This document shows positions 11,998-23,375 of a stretch of DNA of 64,000 bases, piece after piece; the stretch's first letter is position 1, and the number at the start of each line of letters is the position of its first letter. Below the pieces are notes generated by a model, which saw nothing but the letters and a program-made list of their open reading frames with translations, was not told the DNA's origin and made no database searches. Source of the DNA: Crocodylus rhombifer. Its lineage: Eukaryota > Chordata > Crocodylia > Crocodylidae. The position numbers and the translations under genes were made by a program. The stretch covers positions 186,001-250,000 of the forward strand of contig JAVSML010024447.1 of NCBI GenBank assembly GCA_038503035.1, read 5' to 3'.

Positions 11998-12530
11998 TAT
12001 GACAGTAAGTTATTATCAAGCACACTCCCTTCTGAAGGGGTCAGCCCCTAAGGCGTCTCCCTGCCCTGCCTTCTGCCCAATTCTCTATGACAGATCCAAC
12101 ACCCTTTGGGGGCATTGGAAGGTGCTGTATTTGTTTTTTTTTTTAAACATCGTTAAAAAAAAACATAACACCCCACAGGCACACACCTTCAATCCCCCCC
12201 CACCCTCCAAACTACAGCTATCTATATATTTTCACATGTTAAATAAGCTTGCAAGAGCACCACAATTGCAAGGCACAGAAAAGCGCTGTAAACAGAAAAA
12301 TACAGTGCACCAGTGGCAGATTTAATTTCCAGGATCAGATACCATAAAGCAGAAATCCCCTTCTCAAAAAGCTGCATTAGGAAAGAAAGAGAGGAGAAAT
12401 CTCCAGGCTTCTCCAGAACATCTAATAATCCCAAGGGGCGAGATACCCTGATTAAAAACCACAGGCTTGATGGGGAGGGGAGACACAGCAGCTAAAGGTG
12501 ACGGAGTGGCTCCGCTGACCTGACCTCTCC
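11998..12530. other. transition from AT-rich sequence into the CpG island
   Basis: Contains poly-T and poly-A runs (about 12133-12165) and a C-rich stretch at 12195-12205, then rising GC. Frames at 11999-12325, 12222-12434 and 12313-12495 show no recognisable protein. Confidence 0.45.
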
Positions 12531-13350
12531 GCCTCATGTCGCACTACGAATTGTGCAGTCCTGTGACTCATCTCGATACTGTCCGAATGAGCTCAAGGGA
12601 AGCAAACGTTTCAGCCTTCCCACAGCAGGAGAAAGACCCTCCCTCAGGGAACATAATGCAGGGCCCCATTTTTCCTCTCTCAACAGGGATATAAAGATTG
12701 GAGCAAACACAAATACACCCCCGGCAAGAAATCCCGACTTTAGCTGTCGAACAGCCTCCCTCCTTCCCGATGTAAGGCACGGGGCCTCCCTGCCCGACGG
12801 CGCTCGCCCCTCACGTACCCCCATGGACTGCATCCTCCAAGAGGGCCACCCCCGCTCAGCACAGATTTGCACCCCCGGGAGAAGGAAGGAAATACCCGCT
12901 CCTTTCCCCGGTCCCCGAGACCCGCACGGGCCGAGAACTTCTGGCCAATAGGGGATGGGCAGCGCCGGGGTCCCCGAAGCCACACGCCAGACCCGGCCTC
13001 GGAGGGGGAGGGGGACCCCGACTCCCACCTCCGCCTCAACAGGGCGGCACCCAACAGGAACAAGGCGGGCACGAGTTACCTGGCGGCGCGCGGGCGGAGA
13101 CTCCGACTCTTTTGTTCCTCAGCGGCCAAAATGGCGGCGCCGAGCGGGGCGCCCCCTCCCCCCACCCGGCCGCAGGTTGGCCACGCCCCCGCCTCTCTAT
13201 TGGCTCCGCCGAGGCCGCGGCGCGCTGGTTGGCGGGCGCCAGAGGGCCTGTTGCTAGGGCAGCGGGGCAGCATCGGCCACGTGACGGGGAGGGGGCAGAG
13301 GGGCGCGTGGGCGGGAAGCTGTAGGCCTGCGGGCGGCTTGCGGGCTCCCA
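12531..13350. promoter_or_regulatory. CpG island / housekeeping-type promoter
   Basis: This is the only CpG-dense block in the window. Promoter motifs cluster in its right half. CCAAT boxes lie at 12945-12949 (plus) and 13199-13203 (read as CCAAT on the minus strand). A GC box (ccacgccccc) lies at about 13181-13190. An E-box GCCACGTGAC lies at about 13276-13285. A YY1-type site AAAATGGCGGC lies at 13128-13138. There is no TATA box. The minus-strand CCAAT box sits about 60-70 bases upstream of the YY1 site, a usual spacing for a TATA-less minus-strand start at about 13138. A divergent plus-strand transcript is possible but unsupported. Large frames here (12534-13028 minus, 12867-13439 plus, 13036-13359 minus) reflect the lack of AT-rich stop codons. 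Confidence 0.8.
13080..13138 (-). other. candidate non-coding first exon of a minus-strand gene
   Basis: On the minus strand, transcription would begin at or near GCCGCCATTTTGGC, the YY1 initiator-type motif of many ribosomal and housekeeping promoters. It then runs about 59 bases to GCCGCCAG followed by GTAACT, a strong splice donor (exon end 13080, intron from 13079). The exon holds no ATG and so would be 5' UTR. The gene cannot be named because no downstream coding exon is recognisable in 1-13078, which implies a long first intron. The start site is inferred. Confidence 0.5.
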
Positions 13351-16300
13351 GCTATTCAAATGAAAGCTGTGAAATCACACTGAGGAGCAGGAGGATGCTC
13401 CATTCTGGCCTCTGGTTCCCTGTCTTTGCCTTGACCTGAACTCAGCACCTGGGTTGAGGTACAGGAACTGTCTCCCCTCCTTTCTTTAAGAAAGGAAATG
13501 AAGCTGTCAAAGCAGCTGCTTGGGAACTTGTTTGGGGTGGAAATCCGGCCACAGCTCTACGCGACACAGGCAGGGCGCTGAAGTTGCCTTGTCACTGTCC
13601 TTCTGCAGAAATAAGTCAGTCGGTGGCAAAGGGACCCCTTGGCTCCGCTCACCTCTGGCACCAGGCACGTCTTTGCCAGCATTGTGGCTTGGGGTTGATG
13701 CCAGCGGGCCTTGCTCACACACAGGTGTGGCTGCAGGAGTGGCTGTGGTCCCTACTGGGATTTAGTCTCCTGGTTCCTTTAATTACATCCAGAGCTCTCC
13801 ATATCTAATCCTCCTAGTCCCTGGCCACAGCTGTCAGGAGAGCCATGAACATGGCTGTGGTTAGATATGACTACTCATCAGCTATGTTCCTGGCTCTAAG
13901 GTTTTTTGATACCACAAGCAGACGTACCAAGTAGGTGGGGGCCCGAGGGCCCTGGCCCCCCCCCCCCAGGAAAAGGGACCTGAAAAGGCACCTGAAATGC
14001 ATATGACTTTCCACACATCCATCATCTTAGCACCTCCCACCCCCCGAAAAGTAGAAGTTGGCGTCTATGAATTCACAAGCGTGATACATAACATCCAATT
14101 GCCCAGCCCAAGTGCTGTCACAATGCTTGTCACATGCAGGCCTACAATGCTGCTGCTTCGCCCACCAAACATGCTTGCTTTTTTTCTCAATGACCCTCTC
14201 ACAAGGGAAAGGTGGCAAAGAACAAACTTACAGCCATTTGAAGTAACAGTCATACCAAAATTGTACAGGTATAGCCTATAGATGAGGCTACTTTCTACTC
14301 CTTTTGCTTCTGCTATGGTGGTAAAATCCTGTTTCCATCCTCCTGAACCATGAGGCAGCATTCACTCCTATGCGGCTCCCATCTCCCTTGATTTCACTCT
14401 GTATGATGATGACCCTCTTGGAAAAAATGCTCTGAGACTGTATTGCTTTGTAAAGTCACACAATAGAGCCAAATGTAACCATGTTAATGAGCCTGTAGTA
14501 ACAGACCTGTCATCCCAGAAAGAACAAAAACTGAAAAATGAGATCACTGCATTCTAGTTTACTAAGCAACAGCCCTTCTGACAATGTACTCAGTAAGGCA
14601 GTGTCATCCGTTTAATCACATTAATGAGACAGGGCATTTTTACATATGTATAAATTACTAGCATCCTGTGCTAATTTTATAATTATTAGAGGTCAGAAAG
14701 CTAAAAGTGGTAAAAACCACCACTATTTTATCACACAACACACAGCAAAGATCTCTGTTTCCAAAAACAACGCTTAGACCTTTCACTGCATCCCTAGAGA
14801 TCAGATGCTGTGACACTGCCCTAAGCATAGCGAGCATCCTGTGGAACAACATGCGTCTTGTATCAAACCTCCCATATTTGATTTCTGAATTCTTATCGAA
14901 CAAGACAAAGGGGTGAATTTTTCACAGGGCCTATTTGGCAAGAGAAGGTGCTATTGTTTGTGGAAATGTGCAGCATCACTTCACAAATGAGGTTCATAGG
15001 ACCTTCCATTTGTGTCCATGCTAAAAGTACCATACTTATGAAAAGTGCTGTATAAATAATAACTATTTGCCATAGGTTCTTTCTGCCTAAGATATGCATA
15101 TCTGCCCTTCAGATGTCACAGATGCAAAGTGGGGGCTTCTATTACGAATCCCTGAAGGTCTGCAGATTATTCTCAGCAGAAACAGTTGGCAATTAATTTT
15201 TTCCCCCCAATATATATGTCAGTATCAAAGCATGACATTTTGGTGGATATTTACAATTCTCTGTGTTCTTTTGTCTTGAATGGGTAGCTGTGGACTGTGA
15301 CTATAGCTTATCCTTATGGCAGTTCCTTATTTTGGTTGCCATTTATCAATAAGTTGTTCGCATTTTAGTCACTGATCACATGTTCATGGTTGTTTTACAA
15401 ATGATGTAATTGTCTCCAAGAGCAAATCTGATATATGTTCCCCAGTTGCTGGGAGGCAGGTGTTGAGATTATATTATACTCTCAGAGGACAAGAAATATT
15501 ATTAGGTTATAAGTGGTTGCACTACATTTCTTCAGGTCTTGTTCCTCACAAACATCTTTCTGCCCTTCTTAATTAGTTGGTAGGAGCAGGTTCCAGCTTA
15601 TGCAGATCACCCAGATGTCTCTGGTTTTCCTATGATCAATGTCACTGATACAGTTCATGACTGTAATAAGATGTTGAAATCAGGTTTCATTTAACAGGTG
15701 CAGTGTTATGGCTCACCTCTCACTGCATCCCCGCTGCCCCTTACCCCCTTCACTGCCCTTGATTATGTACCTCTCACGTTCCTTTTCTGAACAGTGACCA
15801 CACTTCTCCAGATCCCTTTGTACCTGTGACTCGGTCATTAGCTAACAGCTTGCTTATACTCTGAGAAGAAAATGCTAAATTAATCCCTTGCTTGCCTACT
15901 TGGCACTCCAGGTGACCCCACAGTGCTTACTTTGAACACCTTACCCTGGGCTTTGGCTTGTCGTCACTATACATAAGACACTTAGCTGTGCAGGCAGTTA
16001 AGAGTTACTGTAAATAGCAATTATTTTCTTGCCAAACAAAGGAGATGTACCTTGGGTACAGCATTAGCTTTGAAGGTTTTACTCCTTTGCTCACCTTGAG
16101 AAGTGTCCGCTTTCAACAGTAATAGATTTTTCACAAATGAATAACCACCAAATATTTTGCTTTTGCAAATCCCTGTCATTTGTGTTAAGAGGTGGTGAAA
16201 AGTGTCAGACTGTCAGATTGAGAAACCAAAGGTTTTCTTCTATCCATGGAACTGATACAGATATCAGCAAGCATGTTTCTCCTTCCCCTGTTGTTCCTAT

Positions 16301-17454
16301 CCCTGACCCAGAGGAACAACTCCATAGCAGGATGCTCACAAAGGTATTGCATGCTCAGTCTTTGTTTTCCCTGCCACAACTTCCCACAAAGGACATTGTT
16401 CACTGTTTGGCACCTAAGCTAGGCCCTAGGACCTGTTTACTTCACTGGAAGTAGTGAAGAATGATCAGCTGGGAGATATTCACTTGACTATCTGGAGGTT
16501 ATCTTGCCACAGGGAAACTTGGAGACTTTCATTTAAATAAAGCTGAGATTTCACAACACAAGCAGTGAGCCAAAAAAACCCAAACACACTCCACACCTGC
16601 TCACCAGGTCAGGCAAGCTCAAACCTTAGACAGATATTTTCTAATTCTGCTGGTCTTTCCACTTCACAAACCCTTTATTATGCCTACAGCATACTACTTG
16701 TATAACGTTTCTCATGAGTTGGGTTCATGCACATTGTATTAGTTACTTTTTTTAACAAATGCTTTTTGCATAGTGTGTATGATTCAGTGCACAAACAATG
16801 TATTCCACTAAAGCAGCATAGCACTTTTTCTAGTCACCAGGGCAGATTAAAAATTCCATACTGTCAAGAGGCATTCTAGGACTGAGTGTAGGGAAAATGC
16901 ACTCTTGAGTCTATCTTCAATCCTGACTGGGTCATAATCTTAACAAACAAACAAAAAAACAGTGGAAAAAAATAATGATGAAAAGACTTCTCTTTCCAGA
17001 TTCAAAGCAAAGCCAGTTGCATTGGCAGCGTGGAGCCCAGTCCCCAGCCAGGCATTTCTATTCCCCTTGAGTAATGACAAGGTGATGAATGAGTGCTGCA
17101 AGATAAACAGGAGAGGACTTTGTTTACTGGGATGAGAATTCTGCTCTGAGATGTCTCAAAAGCTGCAGGGGTGGGTGGGTGGGTGGGTAGACAGCTGCCA
17201 TTTTAATGACTCAGGTTATGGAGGTATCACAGATTAATCTGTGATACTCTGCCAAGATCTCTAATTAATGGGTATTTTTTTAACCTCATGTTGCGTTCAT
17301 TTCAATTGGTCTGATCGGATCCAGAAAAAAATAATAAATCTGGAGTGTACCATTTAAAAGTTTATAAAAGTTTATAAGCAACAATTCAGAAAAACTTGGA
17401 GTCATGACATGTGTATTGCTTCTGACATCAGTTATAGAAGAACTGGCTGGCTCA
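13351..17454. other. non-coding sequence right of the CpG island
   Basis: About 4 kb without a recognisable gene. It has a C-run at about 13958-13969, and a phrase near 15030-15062 (aaaagtgctgtataaataataac) resembles the tail of an old SINE. Frames at 13520-13765, 13997-14281 and 16137-16454 match no family I know. If a divergent gene starts at the island, its first exon could lie at 13300-13470, where a weak donor (GAGGTACAG at 13455-13463) exists. Confidence 0.4.
17168..17189. repeat. (GGGT)n microsatellite
   Basis: About five consecutive GGGT units. Confidence 0.9.
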
Positions 17455-17640
17455 GCAAATTAATAGAGAGCTGTGGAGCCTGACATCTCTGGGTCATTCA
17501 TTCAAATCTAGTCCACATTCCCAATAAGAGAAAGTTATCTCCATGTGCCTCAGCTCCACATCTCTAAAGTACAGAGAACAACGCTTCCTTTCTTCCATTT
17601 CCTTGTTTATTTTGTCCAATTATGTTACAAGCTGTTTAAG
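17455..17640 (+). mobile_element. MIR-type CORE-SINE fragment
   Basis: The segments follow MIR order: ttcaaatcta near a B-box position, then gtgcctcagctccacatct and taaagtac, and finally tattttgtccaattatgttacaagctgtttaaggtagg, the usual 3' tail. Diverged and without a clear target duplication. Confidence 0.6.
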
Positions 17641-17646
17641 GTAGGG

Positions 17647-17742
17647 GCTGTAGATGCTTTCTGTAGCAACAGGAGATAAATGGCAATTTTCAAAGCTGTA
17701 GATGCTTTCTGTAGCAACAGGAGATAAATGACAATTTTCAAA
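17647..17742. repeat. 48-bp tandem duplication
   Basis: Two adjacent 48-bp units, 17647-17694 and 17695-17742, differ at one position (atggcaa versus atgacaa). The near identity means a recent local duplication. It lies directly after the MIR tail and has no coding meaning. Confidence 0.95.
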
Positions 17743-17834
17743 GTCTCTGAATCAAAAGCAAATGGAATTTCATGGGACAAAGAAAGGCAGTCTCTGGCCC
17801 CAGAGCTTTCTTCCTGCTCAGTTAAGTCTACAGA

Positions 17835-18300
17835 AGAGATGGGCAATTATTTTGGGCGGAGGGCCGCCTACCCAGTTTCAGCAAGTGGTCAAGGGTAGCC
17901 CCGCCGCTTGACAGGTGCCCCGCCCCCCTGGTCACCATCTTGGGCCCAGTGTCTCAATTTCTTGGGCCCAGTGTCCCAGGACCAGCACCAGTGTGGCCCA
18001 GAGCAGGGCGCAGGCTGGCAGGGGTCTGTGGAGCCAGGCTGAGCTGCACCAGCAGGGAGAGGGGAGAGGGGACTCTATACCCCTGCCACCCAGCTGTGGG
18101 CCTTGCTGTGCTGGCCCTGGGACACCACTGCGGGCCCTGTGCTCCCGTGCCCACTCAGTCCCAGTGCCCCACAGCCCCACAGTACAGGCGTGGGGTAGCA
18201 CACAGCCCCGACCCCCCACTCGCTGGCAGGGAAGGAGCTGGTGTGGAGCACGGGGTGGGGGGTACTCTTTTAGCATGGGTGTCAGTCCAGCTACTCCTGG
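17835..18300 (+). mobile_element. probable hAT element, left end recognisable
   Basis: The segment gatgggcaattattttgggc followed by gagggccgcc matches the start of the hAT copy at 1817 (gtgggcaattaccttgggcacagggcc). The sequence then stays GC-rich to about 18260-18300, unlike its flanks. No right terminus or target duplication was found, so the right limit is only the composition change. Overlapping frames at 17915-18460 (plus) and 17932-18276 (minus) are GC-driven. Confidence 0.45.
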
Positions 18301-18875
18301 AAAAGCACTTACATGCCTGTTAGCATTCTTATTGCATCCTCACTGGATGTGTGATGTCACAGTTCTCCAAAATGTGTTCAGAATAAAAAAAAAGACAAGA
18401 AAATCCACAAAGTTACCATTTCCATTTTGGAATGGGTTATTGGTCGCTGCTCTTGGGTAAGTGATCTCATTCAGTGAATAAGACAATAGTTGATAGCACA
18501 GCAGTGCTGCTGCTCCTGCTGTTAAGGCAGGAAAGAGCTATCAGTCCCACAGCTTCCTGTTCTCACTTCGCCAACACATATGTGGTTATGTGACGCACCC
18601 CTGGGCCTGTTTCCCCACTTGCTAGGGCCCTGCTCTCTGTAGTCTTAAGCTGCTCCTAACATAGCAACCACCCCTCCAACTTTTCTTGGTGAAACCTCTT
18701 CACAAAAGGCTGTGCATGGAAGGAGCTCTGGCCTCACATATGATACAGCGCAGATCTTGAACTAACACAAGACTTGGCTTGTCACATTACCCCCTTTAGT
18801 ACCTCCAGGCCATATGTTCATGGACAACCATTTTCAAATGAATATCTTTTCAATGAAAGAGATCATCAGTTTGTA
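18301..18875. other. non-coding sequence
   Basis: No gene or repeat recognised. Confidence 0.5.
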
Positions 18876-19000
18876 CATGGCATTCCTATTTATGATTTTA
18901 TGGTAGTACCTAGGGACCAACGCTTTTTCTAGGCACTGTACAGTCATAGCAATAAGCAGGCTCAACCCGAAGAGCTTACAATTAAGGATACACCAAGTGT
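18876..19000 (+). repeat. ancient amniote interspersed repeat
   Basis: The phrase order tatttatgattttatggtag, cctaggg, ctaggcactgtacag and agagcttacaat belongs to an old repeat common in turtles, birds and crocodilians. I cannot name the family with confidence. Confidence 0.4.
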
Positions 19001-19186
19001 GACTGTGAGGTCACACCAGTCTCTGATGTCACTGACTTCCCAAATCCTGCATTCAATTGGCTGAGTTCCTGCCACAGGTCCTTATGAAGTCAGTCACTGC
19101 CACACCCACCCTCTCCTGCAGGGTTGAGGTTCTGCACCCAGGCAGCCCCTCAATGGCTGTGAGCTGCTGCTCTGTGCTTGCTAGAG

Positions 19187-19410
19187 CAGGGGTAGGCAAC
19201 CCCCCAGACAGGTGCCAGCATGTGGCACACAAAGGGATTTTGCTTGGCACGCATGCCTCAGGGCAGACAGCAAAGAAGGGGCCGGGGCTGCCATAAAAAA
19301 GACTGGGCCACTCATGGTTTCCCCACTGCCTGGCCCTGGCACACCATCATCTTACAAATTGAGGTTGCGGGTGCTTTTGGCCCTCAGCCTAACAACGTTG
19401 CTGACCCCCG
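19187..19410. mobile_element. non-autonomous hAT element, 224 bp
   Basis: TGCTAGAG at 19179-19186 is repeated exactly at 19411-19418. The ends are CAGGGGTAGGCAAC and GTTGCTGACCCCCG, an imperfect inverted repeat. The interior contains gccagcatgtggcac and tggcacaccatc, shared with related copies. Frames at 19053-19250, 19057-19296, 19212-19433 and 19220-19447 are chance frames. Confidence 0.9.
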
Positions 19411-19418
19411 TGCTAGAG

Positions 19419-21789
19419 TCTCCCACTTGCTAACTGTTGATTTTTAGGATCAAGCAGGCCACAACAAAATGGCAGATGATGCTCTCCAGGCTGCCCTGAG
19501 TTAGTTGTTCAGAGATGGTTCAGGCTCAGAAATCCTATATGTACTGTACTGTTAAATGAGGACCATTAAAAGGACTCCTTTACCCTTCTCTTAAATGGGT
19601 GGAAACCCAAGACAATGGAGGCAGTTAGGAGAAAAAAAGCTTTATTGCTTTGATCAAATACAAACATTTTTGTAAAAGGCTTTAGTGAAACTTAAATTTT
19701 AAAAAAATCTCCTCTCCCTTATGTGCATATGGCAGAGTTAAAGAACCTTGCTTCATTGGGCATAGTTACACCTTTACAACCTTTCCAATATTTTTTCTTT
19801 GTGTTTTCAGTTTGTCAGCAAAATAACAGGGGAAAAAAACCTGTGTGCAATGAAGACCACAAGAAACAAACTAATTCACTCTGGGAACACTGCAGATAAG
19901 GAGCCACACTCCCCAATCACATTACTGTAGCTCAGTTTGTATGTATGTGTGCATGGGCACACATATCAAATGTAGCCATAGTGGTGTTAATGGTCATGGG
20001 GATGACAGGAGAAAACAAATTAGGGCTGGATAAAGCTGTTCTGAAAAAAATACTGTAGCAACCAAGTTTCCCAAATGCCCTGAAACCTCAAAATGACTCA
20101 CACTTCAATAGCCTCAAACATATTTGGCCTATCTTCCTGAGATACTTTAATATTAAACATTTAAAAATATTTTTCATTTTCATATTACCACAGTGCATGC
20201 GGTTTCACTCAGACGCAGATACATCAAAATGCTATGGGAGGGAACTATTCCCACAGAATTTTTGAACCCCAAATTAATACAGATATGCCATTGTGGGTCA
20301 CAATGAACCCTCTTTTTGTAAGACTTTAAACCCATTTCTCAAACAGAGAACGGCTCAGATAAATCAAGTCAACAGCAACATTTGAACATTTGTTCATTTA
20401 TCTGAATTTCAAAATCAGTCCAACAGCTACTAATGTAAAGAGCGGGATTCCACTGAAAACTGGTCTCTTCCTACTTAAACTAGGAAATCAAGCAAGCAAG
20501 AAATCTATCCCTGCAAAAATGTGAAATGGCTGAGATGGCATGAGTTTGTAAAGGTTACAGGAGGACTTTGGCCCAGCAGAATTTTAATTTTAGTGCAAGA
20601 AAAGAGTCTCTTGACAATTCACTTGCAGCTATCATTCCCATCACAAATGGGATAAGCGTATGTAGGTCATGTTTGCCCTGGGGCAACCTGTGTTCTCTGT
20701 TCATAGAAATTAAGTGCAACTCCCATGCATGACTACAGAAATTGACTGGCAATATGTTTTCCCCATTTAAGCCAAACCTGCGGTAACCAACTAAATCACA
20801 GACACAGTGTTTGTGACCACTGATGTTCTGAACCAATGAGAAAAAACATCCCCACATGCACAGAACCAGCTTCTCACACAGTTACTCACTGGATCAACCT
20901 TGCTGTTTCTTTGCAGAAGGGCTCTATCAACCTGTCATTGTGCCTTCAATGGATAGAAGATGCATATGTATGTTCAAAATGGACATGCTTTTCCTCCTTT
21001 TTTTTTTTTTTTGCTTTACCTCTCAAGAATGCTAAGCAATGCTTTTGTCCTTTGATTTAGCCCTCAGGGGAAGCATATCATTACCACATTCAACATATCA
21101 AAATAGGTCCTATGCTCATTTCAAATTTCTGTTGTTTTCTTTCTTTAAAAAAAACAAAACTAAAAAACCCCCAAAATTTGCCAGAATCTCAGGAATGGAC
21201 AGCTTGGATCAGAAACAAATCCTGCTTACTCTTGAAAGAGTTGGACCCCTATCAAAGTGAACCAATCCCAGCTGATCATCTGAGGATGTCAGTGTTGCTC
21301 AAGGCAAGGAGGCGGGAATAAATAATTTTCCACGCTGCTTTGTTTTGCAGGCCATGGGCTTCTGCACTGGGAACTAATGAGATGTGATTATAGGTGCTGT
21401 TTTTCAGGACAAAAAAGTCTCAACACAAGCCTGAATATTTGTAACTGTTGGTGCCTATCAATGCAATACACTTACTTACTACTTACTTCAGGTTCATATG
21501 GGACATCCAGTAGTAGATACCTCCTTCCACACTGTTGGTCTACCCCGATGGGGCATTCTTGTAATAATATCCTATGCTTCCCAGTGCCTGGGCCTAGAAA
21601 ACTGTACACATGAAAAAAGCCCATCACTTTACTGTATGGTGTGGAAGAATACCATCCCAGTTTCTTCCCAGACTCTTCTATTAGGTTTTTCCTTGCCATT
21701 GTCTTTTCACCTCTCCATCAATTTGGTCGCCCTGGGTTATGTGGAGGTGAGGGACTTCCGGTAAGAGGGTGAGAACTCAACCTCTCTAT
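19419..21789. other. non-coding sequence with a possible minus-strand poly(A) signal
   Basis: On the minus strand AATAAA occurs at 19641-19646, followed by CTTTTTTTCTCC. About 1.2 kb upstream on that strand (to 20860) is free of recognised repeats, as a 3' UTR might be. The 20555-20857 minus frame (100 codons) in that stretch matches no known family. One hexamer is weak evidence, so no gene is called. A 16-base T-run lies at about 20997-21012. Confidence 0.3.
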
Positions 21790-22513
21790 TGTGTTAGCAC
21801 TGACATCATGGCATGGGGTCAGGGGATTAAGACCATGTCACTCTTAGGTGACCAGTGATGCTTTTTAAATTGATTGGTCAGCATCAAACAACACCGGGCC
21901 TTGATTGGGTCTTGCAGGTGATGTCAAAGGGGCTATATAAAGCTAAGACTCCCCAGGATGAGGGGAGCAGCCATGTTAAGTTGCATACAGCAACTGGAAC
22001 ACCTGCAACTCTCTTTCTCTCTCAGGATGCTGAAGTGAGTAGACTACTTGGAACTTATCTAGATATATAGCTTACTGTAATGTAGAAGCATATCAAAGCG
22101 CTACTAAGCTGACACAGTTTGCTCTGGGTTATTCTTTGATACTTCTCTATCCTGTACCCTTCGCCAAGCCTATCCTCTTTAATCAATAAAGCTCTCCACT
22201 ATAACAAGCATGGTGGACTCACTGGGAGAGGGATTGGGACATGCTTTCAAGCTCCTTATGCTCAGCTGACTAAGGGAGGCTACTCTTTGTGCTTCAGGCT
22301 AAAGGATGTACCCCAAGTTCTTGCAGTGAGTCATGCACCCTTAAGGTCTACAAGGCCTGTGTACCCCATGGGGCACAGGGCCTGGATACAGACCAGACTC
22401 CTGGGTGGTAGCATCGATTACCCCAGAACTATGGGTGTGCTCCAGGAAGGGGGTCAGCCAGACATAAGGCACCCCAGGAGAGGCACTGGGAGCTTGATAA
22501 GTGGACTGTCACA
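21790..22513 (+). mobile_element. solo LTR of an endogenous retrovirus
   Basis: LTR landmarks appear in order on the plus strand. Upstream CCAAT-type elements (attgattgg, gattggg) come first. Next is the TATA box TATATAA at 21934-21940, a likely start at about 21965, and the poly(A) signal AATAAA at 22185-22190, so R is about 240 bp. The end ...GACTGTCACA is at 22513. The left edge is placed at TGTGTTAG (about 21790) by partial inverted match to that end. No primer-binding site, gag, pol or env follows, so it is a solo LTR. No clean target duplication was found, so the left limit is uncertain. Confidence 0.6.
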
Positions 22514-23164
22514 GTGAGATGGGTGGTTCAGTGCAGCAGCACCCCCTACTGGTCCACCACATATGGTACTCACCTTTTTTGGCCAGTCACATGGCACTTC
22601 CCTATCCAAACCTTGTTAGCTAAGCAAGTGGACTAGCATGGCAGCTGGTCCATGTATCAGCTGGCAGAGTTTGAGAGTGACTTGCATGAGTAGGACTCTT
22701 TTTGCAAGTAGGAGGTCCCTGCTACCCCAGGAAGAAAAATGCCCAAAGATGCTATCAGTCCATTTCTTTCTGTGTTGATGCCCAAGCTCAGGGCAATGCC
22801 AACAGGCTGGAAGTCATCTTGATCAGAGAAAGTCAGCTCTTGTGTTTCATCTGTATATCTGTCTCTTCTCTGCAGTGCCTCCAGCTTCAGAGTTTCTTCC
22901 TCTTGCTATTTTTAGTGCAATGCTGCTTGTCTTATGTAACTAGACAGAGTAGGCTGCCTTGTAAACAGACATTGGCTGTAAATATCCAGACATGGGCTCA
23001 ATGGAGCTGCACTACTATAATGAAGACAGTGTTATAAATCACCCAATATAAGAACAAAGCTGTACTTGTTCACAAACAGAACAGATGTATGAACAAACAA
23101 GGAGCATCATGATAATGTCAGTACATGAAAGGAGGGAATGCTTTCCAGTTGTGAGAGCAGAGAA
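22514..23164. other. non-coding sequence
   Basis: No gene or repeat recognised. The frame at 22702-23037 shows no domain. Confidence 0.5.
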
Positions 23165-23375
23165 CTGTGATTCAGGCTACATAGCCTTTCAATTGCCTTG
23201 CTCTGTAACACAGGGCAAGTTAATTGATCTTCTCTGCCTTTATTACTTCTCTTTAAAAAGATTTGAGGCCAACCTACTTCTCTAGAGTCCTGCAAGGTTC
23301 ATGAAGTGTTTTGAGGTCCTCGAAGAACAGGTTCTGATAAAAGCACTAATTACTGTTGGCATTATTCATATGTAA
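23165..23375 (+). mobile_element. MIR-type CORE-SINE fragment
   Basis: It contains acagggcaagttaattgatc, ctctgcct, then tgcaaggttcatgaagtg, gaggtcctcg and aaaagcactaattactgtt. This is the core and 3' tail of a MIR/CORE-SINE in forward order. Confidence 0.65.

Noticed and set aside
12534..13439. Long frames on both strands in the CpG island (up to 190 codons)
   Set aside because: GC-rich sequence has few stop codons. The translations are Pro/Arg/Gly-rich with no domain, and they cross the promoter motifs and the candidate splice donor.
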